NCBI GenBank assembly: GCA_005656395.1
Contig: SRSI01000046.1
Coordinates: forward strand, 1,178,001 to 1,242,000
Source of the DNA: Strongyloides papillosus
Taxonomy: Eukaryota; Nematoda; Chromadorea; Rhabditida; Strongyloididae
Direction: 5' to 3'
DNA length: 64,000 nucleotides
In this document: positions 11,131-21,558 of the stretch, piece by piece
Position numbering within the stretch: position 1 is the stretch's first letter
Layout of the letters: each line of letters opens with the position of its first letter
Notes under the pieces: generated by a model
Database searches by the model: none
Seen by the model: only the letters and a program-made list of their open reading frames with translations
Told to the model about the DNA's origin: nothing
Made by a program: the position numbers and the translations under genes

Positions 11131-11609
11131 TGCTTCGTTAACCTTTTTTTCGTTCAGGGGTACCTTTATAGTACCAGTAACTAATTTTTATCTACCAACG
11201 TTTAATACATCAAAGAATTTTAAAATTATTTCAACGTAGAAATATGTCATTTTAAATGCTAAGTATAGTTATTTTTTTTAATTTTACAAATAGTTGTTGA
11301 AAATTTTTAGTAGATTCAAAAATTAAATTTTCGGATGTCTGGAATAGGTGTACGAAATTATTTATCACAGGGGAATATTGGCAGGCAGCCGGTACAATGC
11401 TCTATTTAATGTCAAATTTTTTTAATTGAAAGCAATGTACATTTGAATAAAATAATTAGATTCAGCTAAATATATTACTCTAGAAAATGAATTCAATATT
11501 AAATGGTACAATTCTAATTAATATATATGAATATTAAAATATTTGAAATTATTGTGTATAAATACAATGAAATGACATTTTTCTTATTATTCTTTTTTAC
11601 CAATTAAAA
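11131..11609. other. spacer upstream of APH-1
   Basis: AT-rich, with no gene seen. It presumably holds the APH-1 promoter; no clear motif is recognised. Confidence 0.5.
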
Positions 11610-12341
11610 ATGGTATTTGACTATTCACACGCTTCTCTATGTTTGGTTATAATTTTACCGATTTTATACTTCACAAAAACTTTCAGCATATTTAACATAA
11701 TTGCTGTTATCTTTGGTGCATTTGCATCTTTCTTAACACTTTTGGCATCTGCGTTTGTATGGAAGATTGGATCTGTATTTATAGATAATATTTATTTTTA
11801 TGTAACATTAGCAATTGCTCTTCAAGAAATCATGAGGGCACTATTATACTATACATTTATTTATGGTGAAAAGAAAGTTTTAAAGTTAGAATCAAGTAAA
11901 AATATCAATGTTAAAGGATGCTCACCAATGTACGTGGATCTAATTGATATTAGCATCGCGACTGGAATTGGAATGGGACTGTCTTACCAAGTGTTACCTG
12001 GAATTCACAATCTTATGAAAAATTCTAATCATCAATCATTTTTAGCATTAGAAATCATTAGATATTTAAAGGCCAATGGATTTGACAATTATTTATCGTA
12101 TGACACAATTTCAAATGCTTTATTATCATTGTTTCATTTTTCCCTTCTTCTACTAAATATTATGATTACTCTCTTCATGTGGGAATCACTTCAAAGTCGT
12201 TCTAAAACAGAATTTCGTATAATTAATTTATTTAAAACACGTGTATTGTATTTATCATTTTTTACACACCTTATCGCAGTCTTTTTCTTGGAGTGGATAA
12301 ACTACATAGATAAAACAGGAAATGTTTTTTTCTTGTCATAA
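11610..12341 (+). CDS. aph-1: gamma-secretase subunit APH-1, 243 aa
   Basis: Single-exon gene with a start at ATG 11610 and length close to animal APH-1. The protein is almost entirely hydrophobic with about seven membrane spans, the APH-1 topology. Family landmarks: LQEIMRALLYY (residues 71-81, matching LQE-x-x-R), the glycine motif in span 4 (G119-x-x-x-G123), and the two membrane histidines H176 (LFHFS) and H220 (FTHL) known to matter for assembly. The third glycine of the usual G-x-x-x-G-x-x-x-G is replaced by Gln127, and the loop after span 4 is divergent. APH-1 is the scaffold of gamma-secretase (with presenilin, nicastrin and PEN-2) and cleaves Notch-type receptors within the membrane. 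The lack of introns is unusual beside its neighbours but is not itself evidence of retroposition. Confidence 0.9.
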   Translation: MVFDYSHASLCLVIILPILYFTKTFSIFNIIAVIFGAFASFLTLLASAFVWKIGSVFIDNIYFYVTLAIALQEIMRALLYYTFIYGEKKVLKLESSKNINVKGCSPMYVDLIDISIATGIGMGLSYQVLPGIHNLMKNSNHQSFLALEIIRYLKANGFDNYLSYDTISNALLSLFHFSLLLLNIMITLFMWESLQSRSKTEFRIINLFKTRVLYLSFFTHLIAVFFLEWINYIDKTGNVFFLS

Positions 12342-12438
12342 TTTTTTATAGTTTAAACGATATTTTTCTTTGTAATTGTTATTAGTTTATTGAATAAAAA
12401 AATTTCTATCATTTACCAACCACTTTTTTAGTAAAGAC

Positions 12439-12468
12439 TGCTTCAATGAAGCAATTACGACGCGGCCG
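12439..12468. promoter_or_regulatory. GC-rich islet with small hairpin
   Basis: A perfect 6-bp stem TGCTTC/GAAGCA with a 3-base loop is followed by CGACGCGGCCG. It sits about 50 bases before the CCCH gene start in otherwise very AT-rich DNA. It could be a promoter element or an end of a small RNA. The function is inferred from position only. Confidence 0.3.
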
Positions 12469-12516
12469 AAATCAAAGATTAATCACTATATCTGAAAAGT
12501 TTTTTAAAAGTAATTA

Positions 12517-13237
12517 ATGCAAACAAATGGCAAAATGCAATTTTCAACATTAACGTATTTAGAAAACCCCCTTTCTGTTAAAATTCCAAGAAAAGTAATT
12601 TGTCAAATGGAGGAATTAAAAATGGAATTAACAAAATACGGATATTTGTACTATTATACAGATAACGCATATATCCGTTCTTTGATCGTAGATAAGTTAA
12701 TACAATTAACACATGATTTGTATGTTTTAATAATGAAGTAAGTTGATTATATGGAGTTTTCAGCAAATCTCGTGAAGTAATTCTGTACCTGATTTTAGGC
12801 TTTTTCATAAAAGAGGTTATTCATTTTGGAAAAATCCTACCCTTTACAAAACTACAATGTGTGAAAATTGGAAAATAAACGGAAGATGTAAATTTGGAAA
12901 AAAATGCTGGTACGCTCACGGAAACTACGAATTACGACAACAAATAAAGTTTAATGAATATTTCCCATTTACATCAGAAAATTTAGTTTATGCAGCTTTA
13001 TCGCAATCAGGTATCTTAATAAACCCAATATATGAACTGTCTTCCATACAATCAAAAATCCAATGTAGTACACCACCGCTAGATAATACTTCAGTAAAAA
13101 AACATCTAGCAAATTTCCCTCCTTTGTACCCACCTGGAACGATATTTTGGTCGGAATATTGTATACGCCCACTTTGTAGTCGTGATAAACACTTATATGA
13201 TGAAAGAATTTCGAAATATGAACGTTGCGATGATTAA
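12517..13237 (+). CDS. CCCH zinc-finger protein, 219 aa
   Basis: Exon 1 is 12517-12737 and exon 2 is 12799-13237; GTAAGT donor, GATTTTAG acceptor and 660 nt in frame. An in-frame ATG at 12535 is an alternative start. Residues 90-114 carry YKTTMC followed by C95-x8-C104-x5-C110-x3-H114, the exact spacing and lead-in of TTP/PIE-1-type CCCH fingers that bind AU-rich RNA. Only one finger is present, whereas TTP, MEX-5, POS-1 and OMA proteins carry two; a second finger is not found in either exon. The C-terminal half has a proline-rich patch (FPPLYPPGTIF) and ends in a charged tail. An RNA-binding, possibly germline, regulator is likely. The sequence after the stop looks partly coding (see 13238-13500), so the 3' end may be misassembled or recently shortened. 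Confidence 0.7.
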
Positions 13238-13500
13238 ATCTAAAACAACCCAAGCTACATAACTATAAAATACTCCAAAAGAAATGACACCCGAAATTCT
13301 ACTTAATCTCACCAACAACTCAAAAGATCTGAGGGATTGCAACCTAATATTATACCCGCCAGGAAATAATATTATTAAAGAAAAGTATGCAAAATACGTG
13401 CGACAACCCTCCAATATATTCACATCAAAACTCAAACTATATTATCCCGCCACATTACACAACCAATCTGCCTCCTATATTACTTCCTCCATATAATTTA
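13238..13500 (+). pseudogene. coding-like tail after the CCCH gene, frames broken
   Basis: After the stop at 13237 the plus strand still reads like protein in alternating frames: NLTNNSKDLRDCNLILYPPG near 13305-13364, then a different frame giving PPHYTTNLPPILLPPYNLI just before a TGA near 13505. Proline-rich codons are rare in spacers of this genome. Either the CCCH gene lost its tail by frameshift, or a further exon is spliced in a way I could not resolve. Confidence 0.3.
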
Positions 13501-13632
13501 ATTTGATATAAATTTTTATAAATGTAATTTTTGCACTTAAAGTGGTTATTTTTTTTATATATTTTCTAACATAAAAATATTTGTTCTACTAACAATAACT
13601 TTACTCTATCTCATACGTTGAGAATTGCCGCT

Positions 13633-13650
13633 TCGCATGCGACGCCATTT
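13633..13650. promoter_or_regulatory. GC-rich palindrome and CGCCATTT motif upstream of Nup98-96
   Basis: TCGCATGCGA (13633-13642) is a perfect 10-bp palindrome. CGCCATTT follows immediately, about 160 bases before the Nup98-96 start. A CCGCCATTT motif also lies upstream of PDS5 at 52692-52700. The GCCAT core resembles YY1/Pho sites; the regulatory role is an inference. Confidence 0.35.
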
Positions 13651-13796
13651 CTATTTAAGATATAAGGGCACATTTTACCAAATAGGTCTTGTCTAGAATA
13701 ATTTTATAAATTGAAGAGCATTGTGCGAATTTATTTAATTTTCCGGTGTCATACATTAAGTTATCTTATTGGCAACAAATTATTTTCTTTAATTTT

Positions 13797-13798
13797 AG
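13797..13798 (+). other. likely trans-splice acceptor of Nup98-96
   Basis: TTTAATTTTAG ends at 13798, seven bases before the start codon. It is what an SL trans-splice acceptor looks like, although a leader intron cannot be excluded. Confidence 0.45.
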
Positions 13799-13805
13799 AT
13801 TTTGA

Positions 13806-16800
13806 ATGTTTGGCCGATCTGCTTTTGGATCTTCCAACAATTCTACCAGCCCTTTTGGGAATAATTCAGGTAATTAATTGTATTTTAAAATTTTATTAAT
13901 TTTTTTTAGGATTTGGAAGTAATCAAAATAAGTCAGCTTTTGGTTCACCTACTACTAATACAACTTCATCATTTTTTGGTCAACAAAATAAACCTCAATC
14001 ATTATTTGGGTCTTCTAATTCTGGTAGTCTTTTTGGTTCTTCAAATACCGGAGGAGGAGGATTTGGTACAACTAACACTTCGGGTTCGATTTTTGGTTCT
14101 ACTAACCAATCAACAACAGGTGGAGGAATTTTTGGTAGTTCAAACACTAATACTGGTTCTTCTATTTTCGGCTCCAATGCTAACAAACCTTCGGGAGGCC
14201 TTTTTTCCAGTGGATTTGGCTCAAACACCTCAACCCCAGCGGTTGTTGGTACAACAATTAAATTTGAACCAGTAATAACATCAGATACAATGATGAGGAA
14301 TGGAAAAAATGAGAATACCCAAGTCAAGTTAATGTGTATCACAATAATGAAACAGTATGAATCAAAATGTCTTGAGGAACTTCGTGTTGAGGACTACCTA
14401 GCGAATCGCAAAGGTCCACAGGCAGGTTCGACGACTGGTTTCTTTGGTTCATCAACTTCAAACACTGGTGGAGGTCTTTTTGGAAGCACAACAGCCACCA
14501 ATACTTCAAACAATATCTTTGGAAGTTCAACTCAACAAAAGCCAAGTTTGTTTGGATCGACAACGCAAAGTTCTACCTCTGTATTTGGAAGTAACAACCA
14601 AAGTACAGGTGGAGGATTATTTGGTAACAATCAAGCTACAACAACTAATACATCTGGAGGTTTATTTGGATCACAACCAGCATCTACAGGACTTTTTGGA
14701 ACACCTAATACTTCTGTACCATCTGCATTTGGGTCTTCAACTACAACCAGTGGAGGGTTGTTTGGAAGTAAACCTGCGTCTGCAGGGTTTGGCACCACAA
14801 CAAACACAGGAACTTCTTTATTTGGGTCTCCAGCTACATCTACTGCTGGTTTTGGAGCAAATACAGGAACATCTACTTTTGGTTTTGGATCAACAACGAC
14901 CACTCAACAACCATCGACAGGCTTCGCTTTTGGTAGCACCAATACAGCTGCCAATGCTACTTCTTCAATATTTGGTTCAAAACCGGCTGGAACAACAACT
15001 GGTTTTGGCAGTACAAGTACAGGAACAACACCTTTTGGTTCAACTGCGCCTGCGGCGAATTCTGGTAGTATCTTCGGAAATACAACGGCATCTAAACCTC
15101 TATTCGGATCAACCACATCTACTACTGGTGGGGGATTATTTGGTCAAACACAAACGCAGTCAACTAGTTTATTTGGTTCCACTCAATCAACTCAACCTGC
15201 AACTGGATTTGGGGCCCAACAAATTTCTTCTGCAACAGCACAGGCACCAGTCTCAACTCAAGTTGTTCATCAACCTATAATTATTGGCAGCGACGTGAAC
15301 CAAACTGCAATTCAACATGCTTTAATTGATGCACAAATTGCCGCTAGTCCCTACGGATGTTCTCCATTATTGAAATTATCTTATGAAAAGAAAGAAAACA
15401 AAGGTAAGGATGATATTCATATCACATCACCTTTCTCTAAACAACGACAAATGAAGTTCTTAGCAAGCAAAGCTGTTGATCCAGCTGGAACCATTAGTTT
15501 GGCACCAGTAAATAAAACTTTAGCTGCTCCATCAACTCCTAAACTAAATAACTCTAGTGTTGGTGGTTTACAATATAAAAGTTTTTATTCTCCAAAGAAT
15601 GCAAATGATTCTCTTATATACAAAGATAAGTCTTTTAGTCGAGTCAATCCATTAGCAAATGCATCTGCAATATCAGGTACAGGGGAATTAAACACATCGA
15701 CAGCAAGTGGTAATGTATCATCAATTGCAAATCATTCGTTGTTAAATAAATCTACAAATCCTAAAAATTCAAGTATGAAACAAATAGATCCAGTTGTTAT
15801 GGCAACACTTTTGAAATCAACTCCTGGGCGTGTCAAAATTGTTGATAATAATTGTGAAACTCCTAATGCAAAAAGTACAGGAGGAATTGTCAAAAGAGGT
15901 CCATTGTCGCATAGTACACCTCATGATAAAAATAGAATTCTTGAGAAAGAAACTGAAAAAGATAACTGTGAGGATGCTTCTAGTATAATAGCAACAAGTA
16001 ATATATCAACTGAATGTTTAGAAAAGTCTGGATCCAATACAGATAGTGAAGCCCCTGGTGGAATTCAAGTATTTTCTGGTCATTATTATTTAAGACCTTC
16101 GATAGAGGAGATGAGTAAACTCGTTGAGAATGGCAAAGTTCATCTAAGAAAGGGCCTTCTTATTTCTCGTCAGGGATATGGTAGTGTATATTGGCCAGGA
16201 CCTTTTGATCTTTCAAATGTGGTTATTGATGACGTTGTTATCTTCAAACGTAGGGAAGTTACTGTTTATCCGGACGATGAAAACAAACCTCCACTTGGTG
16301 AAGGTCTCAATCGACCAGCAGAAATTTCTCTTGAATGTGTATGGCCTGTTGACCCAGATACAAAAGAATATATTCAAGATATAGATCGTTTGGAGGAGAT
16401 TAATTTTAGAGATCGTTTGGAGAGGATCTCTCTTAAAAATGATTCAATTTTCTTAGACTACAAGCCATCAACTGGTACGTGGACATTCAAAGTTAAACAT
16501 TTCTCTAAGTATGGATTTGATGATGCTGATGAAAATGAAGCTCCAACAGACTCTGCAGTTCTACATCAACAAAAGAAGGCATTTAAGAAGGATCCAAAAA
16601 CCGCTCTTACTCCGCTTGGGAAGTCAGTATCTGACATTACAATGGAAGACATATCCTCCATTCAAATGGTCACTGATAACAGTTCACTTTGTTATGATGT
16701 CGATAACATGGGTGATATTCAATTTGTGACCAGCGAACAAAGTTTTATTAATTTTCGCAATCCTGAGTTAAATGATATCCCTCCTGCTGAGGATGAGTGC

Positions 16801-18274
16801 GATATTCTTAAGAAAAAAATGAAAATGGATGATATTTTTAATATGAGTGCTTCGTTAATCGGAGCCAGCACCTCATTTATAGATAAACGTCTCGAAAGAA
16901 GTGTTAATATATCTTTGCCTATTTCAAAAAAGGCCGTGGAATTAAAAATTAGAGAACCTGTTAATGAAATACCTTTTTTTTCCTCTGGTAGTTATTTCAA
17001 AGACATTGAGAATATATTTATTGATCTTAACGTTTTTAACGCAAGAAAGTGTTCCTCATCACTAAATAATAATTTTATTTTTCTAAGAAAAGATAAATTT
17101 AACGTCGAACCAATTTACATAGTTTCGGAGGCAACACTAGAAAGTCAATGTAAATTGTCAAAGAAACTATTAGATGTCACTAGAAATTTTATTGAAATGG
17201 AATCTCTTATGGAGACAGATGGAGAGTTAACAAATGAGATTTCAAACACAAGTAAACTTTTATTGGAATATATTGGGATATTGAATGACAATAAGTCTGT
17301 TGTTCACGCAGAAGAGATCAGTATTTACAAGTTTATTTATTCCTTTTTCTCTTCTAGTAATAAAACAGAAAATTTAATGTTGGAAGGATTATTAAATTGG
17401 GTTGCAGAGGAAGCAACAGTACTTAATGGCTCTGATATTTCAGAGAGTTCAGGTTACAAACTGATTTTCGAGTACATATGTGTAGGAAATATTGATAAAG
17501 CATATGATGAAGCTATTAAGATTAATGATTTTGAGTTAGCTTCTTCTATTGCAGATCATGGGATGAGTGATGAATTACAATACCAAAGTGAGATTATCCT
17601 CGGAATATGGGACAAGTCTAATAATAGTGCTGATCAAGATGAATATTTGCTCAAAATTTATATGATTCTTGGGAACGTTTATGAACACAAATTAAGTAAT
17701 AACAAGACGATTAGATGGGATACAGGCCTACATTGGAAGGTTGCTTTAGGAATAGTTTTACTTTTTATGTCCTCACATAAAAATAATATCAAAGAGGTTG
17801 TTAAAGAGTTTTTAGAAAATACATCATGCCACATTGATAAAGGAGACATTATAATGTCTATAATCAAACTATGTTGTGGCTTAGAAGATAATGGCACTTC
17901 TGTGGCTAAAGCACTTTTAACATTTTCAAATTATGAGGATTATCGTTTATGGTAAATTAGCTTCATATTATTAAATTTATTAAATTTTTATTTACAGCTG
18001 GCATGTTATGAATGTTTTGGTATCTCTGATGGGTGACAAAATTGATAGTACATCTATGAATACGATTCATCTTTACTATGCAGAACAACTCTTTCACTCT
18101 GCTTGTTATAATGATGCTTTCTTTGTTTTAGAACATTTGTCTAATAATGACTTGTAAGTTTATAAATATATATATATTTTTAAGAAGTCTATCTAATTAA
18201 TTTATATTTTTAGGAAAAAAATCCATGTAAATAATTACAAGCATAGAATGCCTAACCATTTATCAACAATTTAA
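13806..18274 (+). CDS. npp-10: Nup98-Nup96 nucleoporin precursor, 1440 aa
   Basis: Four exons: 13806-13869, 13910-17951, 17998-18153, 18214-18274; 4323 nt in frame. The N-terminus is an FG-repeat region with many GSxFG units and at least six GLFG motifs. It is interrupted at about residues 135-195 by a GLEBS segment (TTIKFEP, then YESKCLEELRVEDYLANRKG), the Rae1/Gle2 binding site. The Nup98 autoproteolytic domain contains YYLRPSIEEM, GYGSVYWPG and ends KVKHFSKYGF; the His-Phe-Ser site gives self-cleavage after Phe886. This releases Nup98 (FG barrier and mRNA export) and a Nup96 part (scaffold of the Y-complex of the nuclear pore). The Nup96 part is only about 554 residues, far shorter than the roughly 900 of vertebrates, yet it retains the helical region ending LCWHVMNVL. 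A shortened Nup96 or a missed 3' exon is possible. Confidence 0.95.
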
Positions 18275-20287
18275 TTTTACATTTTTTTTTTGATTTTATA
18301 AATAAATTTTAAGTGTAAATACTATTCATTTAAGTGGTTTTTAGTAGTTCTTTTATAATTCTCTATGTATATAATATGTAATGCTATTTATTAAAAATGT
18401 AAAAAGCAAAGTTTATTGATATATGGGCATTTTTGAATGTCTTAAATAGTATGTATACAAAACAATGAATTTATACTCAATATTTCATTGAAAAAATAAA
18501 AATAACAGTTTTTGATAAATAAAATATTATAATTTTATTGTTAAATTTCTTGTTGAAAAGAGTCATAATAATTACTTTTTTTATATAGAAATATGCTACC
18601 TTTATTTGTTTTTATTGCTAGTGTTTTTTATGTTATAGTAATTTTTTTAACAATTTATTTTTTTATAACTTTTTTTTTGTATAAGATAAAATTAACACAT
18701 TTTACAAATGGTGTGTAACTAAAAATGTTTATGTTGCAATGCGTTATTACGGAGAGAAATGATAAGTGCAGTAGTTTACATGGCAATTTGTTTTCTTTTA
18801 CCTCCTTACCATCTTTATTGAGAGATAACTTATTTGGTGGTTAAGTAAAACTTTTCTTCCTACTTGTTTAATCTAATGATAGTTATATTATGGGAACAAT
18901 TTAAGATTGAATAAATGAAGTTGGTAGAATACTTTCTATAAAACTGCCATATTTTTCATTGACAAAATAATATTTCTTAAGTTTTGTCATATATTGTTTT
19001 ATTATTTATAATTGTAATATATTTTTATAAATATTTTCATAAATGTTTCATTGTATATTCCTATGAAATTTTTTTAAATAATATATAATTATTATATTAA
19101 AATTTATATTAAATCTTTTTTAAACAATTTCTTAAAAGTATTATTTTTATATAAACTATTAAATATAATAGTGCATATCTATAAGTTTATATGCAGTTAT
19201 TCCCAAACACAATAGTATGAGACCTTATTGGCAGAACTAATAATAACAACCAAAAGTAATTGGGCATAATACCATATCATATATTCACAATGAGCAATTT
19301 ATTAAAACTATTCAATATTTCTTTTTCATATTTTATTTCATAATTATATTTAACATGTCGTATGGTTTATATAAAATTGAAACTTGAGATATATTCCTAA
19401 TTCATGAGATTAATATTACTTAAGCAATGTAAAATAAATATATGGATATAAGTCTTAAATATATACATCTTTATGAATTAAAAATTTACTGAGTAGTTTA
19501 TTTATACGCTTTCCTCCAAATGAGTGAAGATTTGTGGTAATGTTACATGTTAAAGTCATTTATGTTTTCTTTTATGTTCATGTAAGAATATCATTAATAT
19601 GTATACATATATATTTATATAAATATATATATTTGTATATTATAGATTAATTGAAAACAAAAAGTTATTCTTTATTATAAAAAAATATATTTATGTAAAA
19701 TATAAATGTCCTTTGTTTATTATACACCTTATATATAGTTACTTTAAATACATATATCTTAATAACCATATAATTATAATTCATTATTTTATTATTTTCT
19801 TATTTTGTTGACTTGTTAACCCCAATGGACTTTTCTAGTAATGAACGACTTTTGTTAAGAAATAAGCAATTGAAGTGGCAAGTATTACATATATAAAAGA
19901 TTGACGCCCCACGTTTTCGTATAAATTTTCTACTTGTACCCACTTTTCCATTTAAAGGCTGATATATTTACAATGTATTATGTCTATATAAATGTAATTT
20001 TGTAGCATCTTGTCCTCCAAAACTTATAAGCTGTTTGCTTCTATTTTTAAAATACTTACTATTTCATGCTTAAATTTAAGTGCTCATTTGAAAGGTTTTA
20101 CACTCTTGACATTGTATACTTTATTATCATATCAAGTATAATTATTTTTTTTCTCTTATTATTTATACTTTCATTTCTAAATGATTTTGGATATATTTAT
20201 ATAATACTATTTATAGACTTTTATAGATTTTAAAATTATTTCCAATAAAATTTTTTTTTGTTTTTACTATTTTTTTATAAATACAAA
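18275..20287. other. long AT-rich spacer
   Basis: About 2 kb with no convincing gene. It contains an AT microsatellite of TATATA-type runs near 19598-19640 and long T-runs near 18640-18680. The promoter of the next gene should lie at its right end. Confidence 0.6.
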
Positions 20288-21558
20288 ATGACTCGTAGAA
20301 AACAGCAAAAACCTGAAAAGGTAATAGATGTAATGGAGGAAATGTTTGTTGAAGATTCGGAATTGATTAATAATCCTTCTTCATTATCTGAATTAGAAAA
20401 TGTAAAAAATGATTTCAATTCATTGGATTCATTAAAATTTTCTTCCACAATTTTAACAATACCAAAAACTCAACCACCTCTTGATACATTTCAATCAGCA
20501 TATGAAACATTATTAAGGGGTATTAAAGAAAGAGAAATAAATAAAAAAAATGGTAATGAGACAAATTCATTAAATAAAAACAAACGAAAAATACGTTTTA
20601 TTGAAGGTAAGTATTATTTGGAATCTTATAATATAATTTTAATATTTAATCTTTTTATATTAAATTTTTTTCCTTTCTATTTTATGAAAATCTATTTATT
20701 CATACAACATTTTGAATGATTAATGTTTTTAACATTTCATTTTGATTGATATGTAATTTTTTCACTACACTAATAAATAATATTCCTTTAAAAAGACATT
20801 TTACATTAAACATATCTATAAATTATTCTTTATTTATTTTGTCACTATTTAATTTCTAAGAAATTTTTTTCTTCCATAATTAAAGTTTGTAATTTTAATG
20901 ATATTTTAGATAAATTTTGGGCTTTAACTAATGGAGCTAATGTTAATAAGGAACAAGAGAAAAAGAATGGTGAATTTGTTGTGCCGACACTAAGTAATAT
21001 ACCAAGTAAAGTTGTTAATGGAATAGATAAAATTGACGGTGATAAGGCAAAAGTTAGTGATAATGGAAATAAATATAATGACAATATGTTTGAGGTTTTG
21101 GATTTAAGGGTTACAAAGGATAAAAACATTGAGACGCCACCAGCTAATAAAATTGCTAAAATGGAAAATAAAGGGGTCTTAGATAACGGAAGTTTTATTG
21201 GTAATACAAATAATTTTGTCAATGGTAATTTACTTGGAAAACTCTCATCGTTGGTAACAAATGTTGGTGATACACCAAATTTATCCTATTTCATAAATCC
21301 ACAAAATGGTATGGGAAAAATAGAAGATCCTACAGCCATTTTTACATGCCTACAATGTTCTGAAAAATTTCAAACTATGCAACAATTAGTTAAGCATATG
21401 GAGAAAACATTGCATTATAATCAAGTTTATAATCCATTTAGGTAAAAAAATATTTCTTATTTATTAATTTAAAGGATAATTTTTTAATTATTTTCAGAAC
21501 TATGTTAGAAGCAGGAGCATTTGGGATGTTTCCACATTTTTTCGGGCCACAATTTTAA
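20288..21558 (+). CDS. C2H2 zinc-finger protein, teashirt-like, 303 aa
   Basis: Three exons: 20288-20606, 20910-21441, 21498-21558; 912 nt in frame. The start is ATG 20288; the open frame continues upstream only through a T-rich stretch. Most of the protein is polar and low-complexity (Asn, Lys, Ser), with an early basic run MTRRKQQKPEK. One zinc finger lies near the end: C253-x2-C256-x12-H269-x5-H275, reading FTCLQCSEKFQTMQQL and then HMEKTLHYN. The H-M-x-x-T-x-H-Y ending and x5 spacing are typical of teashirt (TSH/TSHZ) fingers, and teashirt proteins are developmental transcription regulators. After the finger comes NPFRTMLEAGAFGMFPHFF. The 303-nt first intron is longer than most here. Finger certain, family assignment moderate. 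Confidence 0.7.

Noticed and set aside
13995..15280. Many other open frames of 70-280 codons overlapping Nup98
   Set aside because: Shadows of FG-repeat coding sequence in other frames.
19598..19640. AT microsatellite in the spacer after Nup98-96
   Set aside because: Ordinary TA-rich run in AT-rich DNA; no function suggested.
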